Assembly: GCF_008831285.2 (NCBI RefSeq)
Contig: NC_045140.1
Span: 24,260,131-24,324,130, forward strand
Reading direction: 5' to 3'
Length of the DNA: 64,000 nt
From: Nymphaea colorata
Lineage: Eukaryota > Streptophyta > Magnoliopsida > Nymphaeales > Nymphaeaceae
Below the pieces are notes generated by a model. The model had not been told where the DNA came from. It ran no database searches and saw only the letters and a list, made by a program, of their open reading frames with translations. The stretch's first letter is position 1. Each line of letters starts with the position of its first letter. Below, piece by piece: positions 48,690 through 59,552 of this stretch. Position numbers and translations under genes: made by a program.

Positions 48690-51593
48690 ATAAAAAAAAG
48701 GACTGCAAGTGTTACAAAATTATTTATGACTTTCCTTTTCCAAGTTTAGAGCGACTAGTTATCTCATCCGAGAGCAGATTTGAGGAAGATCTGACAGGAC
48801 AACTCTCGAATCATGATTTAGTGCATGTTCGAATTGTGTGACGAGAGGGTCTCCATTATCGCTGGTGTGGCCCACAAAACTTACATTTATTTACATAAAC
48901 AAACTTCATTAATTTTTTAATTTTTTATATATGAGTGCCCCTTAAAATTTAAAATTTTAACATTTAAACTTGAAGTGCCCCATAATGAGAAATTTCTAGC
49001 TCCACTACTGAGACACCGACTCGGCTGGGACCCTGCGACGATTTTTTAGGCTGAACACATAAACCATTGCCAATTTTGACAATTATGAACTTTAATTTCC
49101 TCTATTACCAGTCTTGATGCCATAAGCACGACTGAAAGTGAAAAGAAAACGATGAGAAAAAACAAAACTGAGTTGAAAAAAAATTCTCAAAAAGATTGAA
49201 ACGGGATGGAGAACATATCTGCTAATGAGAAATTAAAAAGAAATTAAAAAGAGAAAAACAAAACCATCTCGCAAATGGATAAACTTTATTGCATTAACTT
49301 TCTTCCTTGAGAAGGAAAAAGAAAAAGTAACCAAAAATTGTCTTTGCATTGTTTCTCGAATGGACAAAGGAACTACTTACTTAGGGAGGGTGCTTTCCCC
49401 TCTTTGAAGTCATCGTCAAGCAACCAGACCACAAAAGCAGACCAACTTTTCTCAAAACCGGCCCCTACATTTTCCGAAACACTAAACTGGAAAAGGAATT
49501 TTGGAGGTATCGAGAAGAATCAATGCCCTCAATATTTGAGGTGAAAACAACTTTTAGAAAACTAAAGCGCGTGCATTTAAATTTTCCAAAAAAGGGCAAC
49601 GGTGGCCTTTCGCTATATCGGCGGTGGTGGACTGGGCCGAATAATCATTAATCGCTGTGGGGACTCAAAAAGGAAAAAAGCAATAAGTTCAGGATCTTCT
49701 CCGACCGGCGCACACCGAACCACGTGGTGCATTTCCATTCGCTCTCTCTCGTCTGCATTGGGGGATGGGGCCCACGAGCTATATTATGGTGAGCATGGAA
49801 GCATGGGGTGGTGGTTGACGTGGGCCCCATCACCAATCCAGCACTATTGATGGAGACGCGGTGGTTATATATATATATATATTAAAACAGAAATTTCTCT
49901 TTCCATCCAGTTTTTGTCGATAATTCTAAAAGGGCCCCACAATTTTTATGTTTTAATACCTGGCGCAAACACTTTTGAGATTGATTTCCATATTATGCCC
50001 ATGACATGGAAAACAGTGTCCCCTACTTCATAACTCGAGTTGCATTTTGGGATATCTTTCTGACTCTTTCTATTTTTTACCTTTACCGGGTCTTTCGTTT
50101 AGCCAATTTTGGTAGCACATAAAGTTTGTTAGTAACTTGAATCAAAGTTGTAATATCGGGTTCCATTATTGAAACTGCTAGTATGATGTACATTGGTCAA
50201 CATATGACTGATTGATTCTAGCATCTAATGGAACAAATATAATCTTACTACCAAGTCATAGTAGGAAGGTGGCTTTGTGTTTTACGTTTTGGGTTGAGCC
50301 CCTTCACCGTTACAGTTTTAGGGCATAGCAATTAACAAACAACCTGCTTTAATCTAATCTGGATAAAAATACAACTGCCAAGCCCAAGAATGTCTGCATT
50401 TGGAATCTCAGAAATAAGAGGTTCGTTGTTACAATTATAGGTAAAAAGTTGGCTGCAAAATGAAATTTCAATTTACAATAAACAAGAAATAGATCTGGAA
50501 TTTATGCTTGGTGGGGCCGGACAAGGTCAAAGGTGGGCCCTCTTTAATGACCACCTCTACGCGGTTGGGGGGATTTTACAGGGGGAGGTCCGATTTGGTC
50601 ACATGCCAAATCACATTCTCAAAGGCAACATTTTGTCTAAAACTCGTCAGTGCCTTGGAGAAAATATAACTATTCTCGTTTTAATTGAAAAATAAGGTTT
50701 AATGGGTGAACTCTTTAAATTTGAAATAACAAGAAAAGTTAGAACCAATGTACCAATGTCTAATGAATCAGATCGATGCAAATTTATAATACCAATGTCT
50801 AATGAATCTGCCTTAAAGATCGATGCAAATTTATAAAACATTAGTTGTAGTGTAGCGTTTTGTGAACTTGTTTCAATCTTTGAAACATATTCATGAAACA
50901 CTTATAGAGCATCCTTGCTGCCAAACTACCATTTCAATTTCACAATATATTGCAGCCCAAATAAATTATTGATCTCTAGTTTTAGTCATAGAGGAGAACA
51001 ATTGAGATGTTAGGATAAACCCACTAACCGAGTTAGTTAATTTGAGAACAATCAGTTGTTACTTTCAACTTGGAAAGAACATTTTTCAACTTTTGAGTTC
51101 TAACCCACGGGATAGGTTCTGCATAATTTTTGCAGACGCAGGTCATCAATGCGAGATCTGGATGTGCATTTGAATGGGATCTATGTCAGATTAATAAATT
51201 CTCTCCATGATTCGGATCTTGGATCCATTCCCCGTAGTTCACATGCACAAGTTTGATATGGTCCTTTTTCTCCTGAGAAATCCGAATGGGGTTGGCATAT
51301 CATCCGGACCAGGATGTGGATCCATTGCATGATTTTGGTACTCGAGATCTGATCTGATACGATCTGCCCCGTACCCAGTCCATTTTTTATCTCTATGGGC
51401 AAGGCTGTCAACGAGCCATTTGATGGCCGGCTAAGTGGGGCTTGAAAGATTATATCAATAATGTTATCTAAGCAACGGATTTAACCTGATCAAAGAAAAA
51501 ATTAGCTGGTTGATTTGAATTGTACAGGTAGGGTTTGGGATCATTTTTTCTTGCCGGCTGCACAAATTACAAATTTATGACTCCCGCGTAAAA
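48690..51593. other. Gene-free spacer
   Basis: No recognisable gene. It contains a 12-bp inverted repeat, GATGGGGCCCAC with GTGGGCCCCATC, at about 49764-49830, a short TA run at 49867-49881, and a duplicated 40-bp unit at 50753-50836. Confidence 0.5.
50753..50836. repeat. Imperfect tandem duplication of about 40 bp
   Basis: ACCAATGTCTAATGAATC followed by GATCGATGCAAATTTATA occurs twice. The second copy carries a short insertion, CTGCCTTAAA-like, between the two words. Confidence 0.8.
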
Positions 51594-51652
51594 GGGGCTC
51601 AGTGTAGCTGGTAGGTCCGTGAAAGTCGGGCCTTTGATTCAATTTCTGCAAG
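51594..51652 (+). repeat. Decayed SINE-like head, copy 2
   Basis: GGGGCTCAGTGTAGCTGGT matches the A-box start of the unit at 54097. The B-box is badly eroded (TTTGATTCAATTT). Confidence 0.35.
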
Positions 51653-52709
51653 ACACTATTTTTTTTTTTAAACTATGAACAGTGGATACTTGATGCGCTA
51701 ATTGACAAGTGTACTACTCCCCACTCAAATTGCGAAACAGCCTTAGACCCCCAAGTTGGGTTGAAGAGGAGGGGGCATGTATCCGTTTTTTACCAAACCC
51801 ACATGGGTCGGGTCCAGTGTGGTCACTTCACCTATATCTTTATCTTACTTCCATTGCATTTAGTATAGCACTCCAAAAGTTTAATCTCATATTAAAGATT
51901 GCAAAATATCTCCAATGACTTAAGAGTTGCTAAAATGGTTGATTGTCTTGGTTTCTAGCTTTTTTGGTGCAGGAACCAAAACTACTAGGAGCGGATTAGG
52001 ATCTACCAGAAAGCAAGAGTGGGTCCAACATTGGCCCATCATGACCCACGTGGTTGCCTCAGAGAATGCGTATATGAACAGACTGACCTTCAATTCGGCG
52101 TAAATTTGTCGGTCTCCGTCCATGTTGTTATGTCAATGTTGCCGAATTAGGTGAATTGTTCTACCAAAGCGTACAAAGAATGTGTCTCTGTCAGCGTATA
52201 TGGAATTGCCGTGAGTTTGTCTCTTTCAAACTTTTATGCATGACAAATGAGACAATCAAGAATCATAATTCAGAGGACAACCGGTACCCACATTGGCTGG
52301 CCTTGCTCCAATGGTGGACCAAGTTCACGCGTATTGTCATTGTGTCCATAACCAAACAAGGGCATGTACATTCATCTTTTCCCGAGCCCATCTTAAGCTT
52401 GCAGGCGAGCAATGCTTGCTTTATTGCTTTTGTTAGATCTTTTACTACTTTTTAGCTTTACTATTTGCTTTGCGAGTGCATGCTCTGTGCTTAGGTGATC
52501 TAAATTAGTTTTCTAAGGACAAATTTAGCAACTGAAAAAACGGATAAGAACATATGTAGAGCAATAATAATAAATTCACATCTGATTTCCATTAAGATTT
52601 GATGCTTTACGGTGCTGCACCGTATGTTTTGCTTTCAAGGATAAAATCCAATAGTACTGACCCATGGATCTAAAGCACAGATCCCATTCCTTATATTGAG
52701 ATCTTTCAT

Positions 52710-52948
52710 GGGTCCTTTGGTTACCTTAGATCTAGGGTCCGAGGTGATTTGAGATCACTGGGAATCTTACATTAGTCAGATCCCTCTCATCCAATCTGAA
52801 ATATGATGTTTTGACTATATATTGAGGATCTCAAATCCTCTTTCCTTACATGGTAGCGAAATCTAATATCTGTATACTCAGTAAACCTTATATAAAAGGG
52901 ACTCCAAATCAGCCTAAGATTTGAGATCCGAGGCCATCAAACACACCC
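52710..52948. mobile_element. MITE-like element with GATCT-rich arms
   Basis: The left end GGGTCCTTTGGTTACCTTAG and the complement of the right end GGGTGTGTTTGATGGCCTCG are similar. Both continue with GATCT words, and the interior repeats GAGATC/GGATCTC. It shares this word content with the element at 48442. Confidence 0.4.
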
Positions 52949-54007
52949 TTGGTTAGAGGGGCTTGTGCTGAGGGGCGGGCATGGATTGATAACCACTTAT
53001 GGTTATCAATGGATCTCCTGAGGGAACCATGGCATTGAACTGCCCACTAGGAATTAGGGTTTCTTGATGTATAAAAGAGTAAGGAGTTAGAGGTTTCTTG
53101 ATCAATGCTGTTCATGTGGTACAGTTGAGATGGTGATGGTGATGAAGATGGGAAAATGGAAGTGGAATAGACGTAAAAGATAGACAGGCAGGAGGGAGTT
53201 TTTAGATTACAAGATCAAAAGAACATGGAGAAGGCGAAGAGAGGTCGTCGTCACTCACATCTTTCAAAAGCTGAAACTCAAAATAATGAGAGGTCGATCT
53301 AAGGTCGCCGTCTAATTCTTCATCTCTTGATTTCTAAAGGCGTGCTTGACGGGCAACGGTCCATGGCTTAGAATGAGAAAGGAAAAATTTTGGAGCTGGA
53401 AAGTTTGATTTTTTTTTCCTTAGGAAAAGTCATCCGAGACAAGGATAAGGACACCTTACATGACTTCTCCGGTCCATCAAATAAGGCCTGATGTGCTTTT
53501 CTTTTTTCTTTTTTCTTTTTTTAACATTTGGGGTTGATCACTTCCTGCCCAATATGATCTCACATAAACTGTGAATCTCAAACTCTTTGGGAAACATTTG
53601 GTAAGAAGAACCTTGAGTTTTTGGAATATATGTTCCTAAACATATGATACAAAAAGTATTATGTTCCTGTTCCAAAAACCATGATGTGTGTATTGAATAT
53701 TGTTGTTAGATCTAACAATCAAAAATTGAATATAAATACATTATGATTCATGAAAAAATTGAAGTTCCTAACATATATAATATCACAGCTTCATGCTGCT
53801 TGTTTTTGGTGGATTGGGTCCAGCTGTTCTGCTGATGGGGCTTTGGTGTTCCTTACTGCTTGTTCCCTTGCTGCTTTTTGTTTTGATGCCACTCATCCTC
53901 TTTGACTCCCACTTAACTCCTTTTTCATTAGAACATATATATTACAAAATCATGTTTTAAAAACATAATGTTCTTGTTACCAAACTCTCATAAGACGTGT
54001 TAGTTGA
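52949..54007. other. Gene-free spacer
   Basis: Low-complexity AT-rich sequence. No gene or defined repeat recognised. Confidence 0.5.
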
Positions 54008-54445
54008 CGACAGAGGCAGAGCCAAGGTAGGGCCCGCATGGGCCTTGACCCCACCTCAATTTTTTTTTTAAAAAAATCACTTGTATTTCGCCTCAAGGGG
54101 CATAGCGTAGCTGGTTGAGCTAGGGGCCTGTACTAAGGCATGTCTCTAGTTCGATTCCCGTGGGCGTTATGTTCTTGTGTCTTAAGGCGGTAGGGCGTGA
54201 CATGTAAGCTGAATGGTGCACCGTTGCTATCGCTGACACCGACGCAGGACCCCGGAGGCAAGGGGAATGGGGGGGCCTTCGGGCCTTTTTCGGGCGGTGG
54301 AATTAATACCCCTTGCTCACCCGAAAATTTTATAAAATTTCACCTCTTTTATATAAAAATTTTGAAAAATGGTATTTCTGCCCTAGTCAAAATTTAAAAA
54401 CTTTAATTTGCCCCCGTATCAAAAAATTTCTGGCTATGCTTCTGG
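54008..54445. mobile_element. Element with GGCAGAGCC-type ends, carrying a SINE head
   Basis: It starts ACAGAGGCAGAGCCAAGGT and ends with a segment whose complement reads AGAAGCATAGCCAGAAAT. Poly-T lies near the left and AAATTTT runs near the right. Inside, at 54097-54170, is a tRNA-like pol III head. Confidence 0.4.
54097..54170 (+). repeat. SINE-like tRNA-derived head with A and B boxes
   Basis: The A-box-like TAGCGTAGCTGG (54103-54114) and B-box-like AGTTCGATTCC (54148-54158) have tRNA-like spacing. It does not fold into a proper tRNA, as the acceptor and anticodon arms are not complementary by eye, so a SINE origin is preferred. A similar B-box half begins the window. Confidence 0.5.
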
Positions 54446-55153
54446 TTGACGAGCCATTCTGGCCCCTAGTATGTGGTAGAACTCTTGATATGGGCTTACA
54501 GGGGCCACCATGGCATGATCACCACTTCAGATCCTTGGATCTAAGATTTGATGCATTGAAATGAATGCAGTAGGCCATGATGCAAAAGAAGAAGAAGAAA
54601 ATATCAAATTTAAGGAGTTGTCCGATCTACTATCGAGTGGTCCGACGACAAGTGGCGAAGATGCCACGACGGATGCTACGTGCACTCATGTACTGCTGAT
54701 ATGTGGTGTCTAATAAGGAGATGATTGCTTAAGGTGGACACTGGACTGGACCAGTTTTAAAAGCATATAGTTACCAGCTCAAGCAAGTTGAAAGGAGATA
54801 GTAAGGAGGGAGACGTGAAGAAGACTTTGAATCAAATTCAACTCAATCCGTCTACACTCTAAGATTAGTGCACTTGTGTTGTCCTTATAAGGCATAATAG
54901 TAGTTTAAATTGACTATGTTTTGCCTTATAAAAAATGAGAAATTATTGATATGTAGTTGGCCTCGCCCTAGGTCCACAATATTTATTGTTACAATCGACC
55001 CTGTGGAAATTTAAGAGGAGCAGTAAAGTTTTGTGCTCCACTGATTTCCTGCAGAAAAGAGACAATTGGTCGCAAAGATCGTTATCTCTCAAACAATAGT
55101 TTTTGTATGGTAGAGATAGCTTTATGGCGGTCACAGAATAAATTACGTTATAT
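54446..55153. other. Gene-free spacer
   Basis: No recognisable gene or repeat. Confidence 0.5.
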
Positions 55154-55382
55154 GGATAACCAAAAAGCGGATGCCTTTCCTACCTTTTTGTTCATGTTCT
55201 TTGGAACGGGATGTTCTAGCAAAGAATGAGGTGCAAAGAACGTATAGAACAATTTGTTCTCAAATCACGTCCTTCTATGGATACCAAAAAATGGATGCCT
55301 TCCCTAGCTTTTTGTGCATGTTCTTTGGAACGAGTTGTTCTCAGGTGCAAAGAATTTGTTCTCAAATCACGTCTTTCTGTGC
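55154..55382. repeat. Tandem duplication, period about 125 bp
   Basis: GGATAACCAAAAAGCGGATG at 55154 and GGATACCAAAAAATGGATG at 55279 start two copies. Both continue through TGCATGTTCTTTGGAACG-like words and CAAATCACGTC. Copy 2 is slightly shorter. Both frames stay open through it, but the product is not recognisable. Confidence 0.75.
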
Positions 55383-58132
55383 CCCGAGAATTCAGGGCTG
55401 CTTCAAGATTTTGGCGTTCTTATTATACACCATTCAAATCAAATATCGTGTATGTCATTATTTACAGTATAGAAGTGTCAAGTCAGAAGTGTCAAGTCTT
55501 ACAATATATACATATTTATGCACACTCATGTTTTCATCTCTACTCGTTGCTGCCAAAGAAGGCATTACACCGTTCCACAGTAAGTTCAGGGTTGTGACGT
55601 TAACCGCTTAATATCTCTCTGTCTCTTTGATCTCTTGCCAATATTGCTCGTAATCTCTCATTTTCTCCTTCTTTCTTTAATGTCGCTGCCAATGAAATAT
55701 GCCAAAGTTAGACGTTTTGTCTTCTGAGTCCTGCAACTGAACTTGATCTTCTTGAGGCAGAGCTTTATGTTTCCTAAGTGCATAGCTTCTTCCTATCAAA
55801 CGCTATCTAAAGGAATACGATCGAAGCAAACTAATGCTCCTGCAAGTGATAAATGAATCGGCTTGATTTCCTGTACCCATGGTTGGTGAGTATCTGCAAT
55901 CTCGGATCCCAATCAAACAATAGGGCTGCTGATCGGTCAATTTGGGAGTCAAGGCCGACTTCATCTAATGTTTTAAATGAAATGAAGGTTTTGTCTTAAT
56001 GTACCTAATTGTCGGGGCATGACTACCTGGTCTCAATAGTGTAGCTGCTCAAACTAGTGGGCCATAGAAAGTTCAATTGTCAATTTGATATCCGCAGACG
56101 TTATTTTTCCGAACTGCAAACAGTGAATATGTGCATTATAGTTGATGGGTGCGCCACTTATCACCCGAATCTAGATGCAGCCATAGACCTGACCTTAGAG
56201 GTAAGAAAAAAGGAGGATTGACGAGTTCGCATATGAGCAGTTGCCTGTCATTAGATATTGACTAGTTTTAGAGGGTCCACTCAGTTCTCAAAGGAGTTAT
56301 TGGGTGCTATATATGGGCAGTTAGCTGCCATTGGATATTGACTAGTTTTTCGAGGGTGTTTGAATGGTGGATGGGATATTCTCTCGACGTGAAAAAAATA
56401 TTCTCGCTCGACCCTACACCCTTCCATGCAAACACATCTTGGAATATCTTCTACCACAACCAAGTTGGCTTTTTCTCAAAATTTTTGTCGACAAATTGAA
56501 ACCAATAAGTCCTCACATAAGCAAGTCACGCGTTATCGTTCAGTGGCGGAGCCAGGAAAAATAGTTGGAGGAGCACCTATACATGTATAAACGTAAATAT
56601 TAAATGTATCAATACAAAAATAAAAGAATTTTAAAAAGCTGGTGTGAGAAGTTACCGTATAAGTATGCAACATGTAGCTGTTTGACATATTTCACACATT
56701 GAATCTGGAAAACTTCTTTAACAAAAAATTGCACATTCTTACATATTTAATCAGATTGGGATATCTATCGAAGTCGGGCTGCTGGTCAGTTGAACAACTG
56801 TGAATTTAACGGGATGACGTTGATTTCCTTAATAAATCCAACAGGGTCCCTGACTTTCGATCAACAATTTCAATTACTAATGTTCCAAGATTTCGTCTAG
56901 CTAAGAAACCGCGTCGTCTACGCGTTTGAGTCATCTCTACGGGCCTCATTTAGCTACGCAGATGTTCTATAGAAATGTCGTCCAAAAGCGTGCATGCTTT
57001 GCTGTTGCACATGGAAGGCTGAACCAATTCCCTTCAATTCAAGGGGGCAATGGCCCTCCTCAAGTTTTGAGAAAACAAAATTTTACAGTTATAATTTTGA
57101 AAAAAATTCATTTTTCAAAATTCTAAGCTTTTTTTCAAATTTGAAAAAATCTTTCTCATATCCATGTCCATGCTTAGTTGCTTTCTTGAAGCCCACAAGA
57201 ATCTATTATTCTAGATGAACGAGGAGAAGGGAGCTTAGCTTGGTCCTAGTGTATCACTGTGTTCTAGTGTATCTTTGCTGTGAAATGAGTAAAAGATTTT
57301 GCTTAGGCCCAAGTTCATTTTCCTTTCCCACTGTTTTCAAGATCTAGAACTGCTTTCAAGACTTATGATGGATCCATCAACTAAAGGAATGATTCATGGT
57401 TTGCAGTCCAAAAGAATAAACCATCTTACAAAGACCAAAAAAGAAATTAAAAAAAAAAAAAAAAAACTTCAATCTTGAGATGGACTTTTTAGAAAAACCC
57501 AAGCTCCAAATTTTGGTTTTATGCTCAAATTTCTCCAAATCAGACCCAAATTAACATATTTTCCTGATGGTGCCACCATGTTCCTGAAAACCACAAAAGA
57601 AAAAAGCCTCAACTAACATCACATCGACCGTCATGTTTTACTTTTCAACACGGTGTCCTTTGCAGTTCAAAACTACTTTTTCAGCTCTAACATGGAAGGA
57701 AAGTCACTCTGAAGCGATACTTTGACCAGTGACAAAGAAAAATTGTAAAGGAAGAGCCTCTATTCGAAAATAAAAAGCAGGCTTCTACTAAAAAGTTGGG
57801 AACAGGATCCCCATACTTATGATTTCAGTTCGAATCTTACAACTCAGTTTATTATCACCAAATCTAACGGTACACATGCGTGCAGCATGGCTAATCAATT
57901 ACATGTTCATGTTTTTCACTTAAAAACACGTTTCATTGATCTTATAGAATTTGATTTTGGCTGTCCAATGAACTTCAAATCTTTTTCCAACTTAGGAAAA
58001 TGCATTCATCTCCATTTCGGTCTAATAGTATATATATATTTTGATTGATAGACACCAAACCACTTGAATAAAATAAGAGAGATAAAACTTGTGTATTTTT
58101 GAAAAAATATAAAGCTGCTGGCTTTATTATTA
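55383..58132. other. Gene-free spacer
   Basis: No gene recognised. A CAGTGGCGGAGCCAGG word at about 56541-56556 matches the ends of the short elements at 17544 and 54008. A run of A lies at 57449-57467. Confidence 0.5.
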
Positions 58133-58516
58133 TTAAAATACATTGTTTAAAGGAAAAAAAAAAAAAAAAAAGGAAAGAAGAGAAACGTCATGGATGATGG
58201 TTGGGAAGCTGGCGTCATGGGAGAGGCGGCTGTCAGAACTCGCCGGCCCTGATTTTTCGGCGCGTTCCAGCAGAAGGTCGTGGCTGCTGCGGCTCCTTGT
58301 AATTGACGTGCCGTCGGCGACGGTGGTTGACGCGTGTGCGGCTGCAGTCCGGTCAAGCGTCGGCGTCGTTCTTTGATTTTCGCCGCCCCAGCCGACTTGG
58401 CCAGCGGGGCTCCAGCTAGTAGTCAGACAAACTGGGAGTAAAAGTTCCTCCCGTTTTGACTCCGACGATCTCTGTATCCTTCGGAAGCTCATGCTTTCAC
58501 GTGCTTTTACTTTCAT
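58133..58516 (-). CDS. Hypothetical open frame in a GC-rich island (doubtful)
   Basis: A 127-codon minus frame in DNA that is clearly richer in GC than its surroundings. The product is rich in Ser, Arg and Thr, for example SFRRIQRSSESKREE and TSITRSRSSHDLLLERAEK, and ends in a Phe run encoded by a poly-A/T tract. I recognise no domain, and the plus strand is also open over the same stretch, so base composition may explain it. It may be a young gene, a captured gene fragment, or noncoding. Confidence 0.2.
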   Translation of the reverse strand: MKVKARESMSFRRIQRSSESKREELLLPVCLTTSWSPAGQVGWGGENQRTTPTLDRTAAAHASTTVADGTSITRSRSSHDLLLERAEKSGPASSDSRLSHDASFPTIIHDVSLLSFFFFFFPLNNVF

Positions 58517-59384
58517 CCGATTACGGAAACGGTTTCTTCAAACTTCTTTTAGCTGAGATCAGTGTTTGAGTCGATAAAATCCGATCGGTAATACACCAAT
58601 GTTGAATACGTATGAGATGAACGGCTGCGATTTTTTAAAATATGTCATTTTTTGATTTCGATAAAGGGAAAACATGTTGTTTCTTGAAAGTTTTCAATGT
58701 AAATCTTAAGGAAGATGACCAACTTTCAGTGGCATAAGAAATGCAAGCTAAATCCTAATTTGTTAATCACCGTTTTTGTAAGTAAATTGGGAGACTGAAT
58801 GAAAGAAATTCCATTAAGAAATTCAAACTTCAGCCAAGAAGAAATCTGACTTAAGCTTCTTTTTCTTTCTCTTAGAAAATTCAGCGCGCTTTCTAAAAGT
58901 TTGTTTTCATGTAAAGAATATTTTATTTCTCACAAGCTTTAAATAAAGGTCTCAAATTAGGTACGTGCAGCCTTCAAGATTATAAAAATTTTTATGTTTT
59001 AGCATATTCTACTTTCAAGTCAAAAGGCGTATTTGTTAATTCTCCTTAAGATAACAATGCTAACACTTTTTGTTTCCACCAATTTCGCAGAGCTTGAGTC
59101 CCTCTAGAAGAAGTGCTAAAACTAGTTATTTAGTAAGAGCGGTTAGTAACTATTGAAGTTTAAAAGCTCTCCTACGTAGATTGTATAAAAAGTGTGCCTC
59201 AACTGAAATCTTTCTAATTTCCAAGCGACTTGATACAATGGTTGGAGTGAGGGCTGGTAGGTGGTCAGTTCTCGTTTTCAATCTGAGGACGTCAACTATT
59301 TATGTTCTAAAAAAAGACCCACTAACATCTAAGTTAAAGCGTACGGTACCTCAATGCATTAAAAGTAGGCCATGCATGCTAAGG

Positions 59385-59544
59385 CCCGTTCGTTTGGCAA
59401 GAACAATAAGTTGTTGTTTTATGAATCTGTGATAAACTTCGATGTTAATTTAAAGAACAATGTGTTACCATGGTCGATGATTCTATCATAATCTTCGAAA
59501 TAAATTATTAGGAGAGTAACAACTTGTTACTGTTGCCAAACATT
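59385..59544. mobile_element. Short hAT-type MITE with target-site duplication
   Basis: Inverted arms: GTTTGGCAAGAACAATAAG on the left, and on the right a segment whose complement reads GTTTGGCAACAGTAACAAG. Flanks TGCTAAGG (59377-59384) and TTCTAAGG (59545-59552) match at 7 of 8, the length expected of hAT insertions. 160 bp, no coding content. Confidence 0.6.
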
Positions 59545-59552
59545 TTCTAAGG

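Noticed and set aside
54097..54170. Functional tRNA gene
   Set aside because: It has A and B boxes, but the acceptor and anticodon arms do not pair by eye, so it is called SINE-like.
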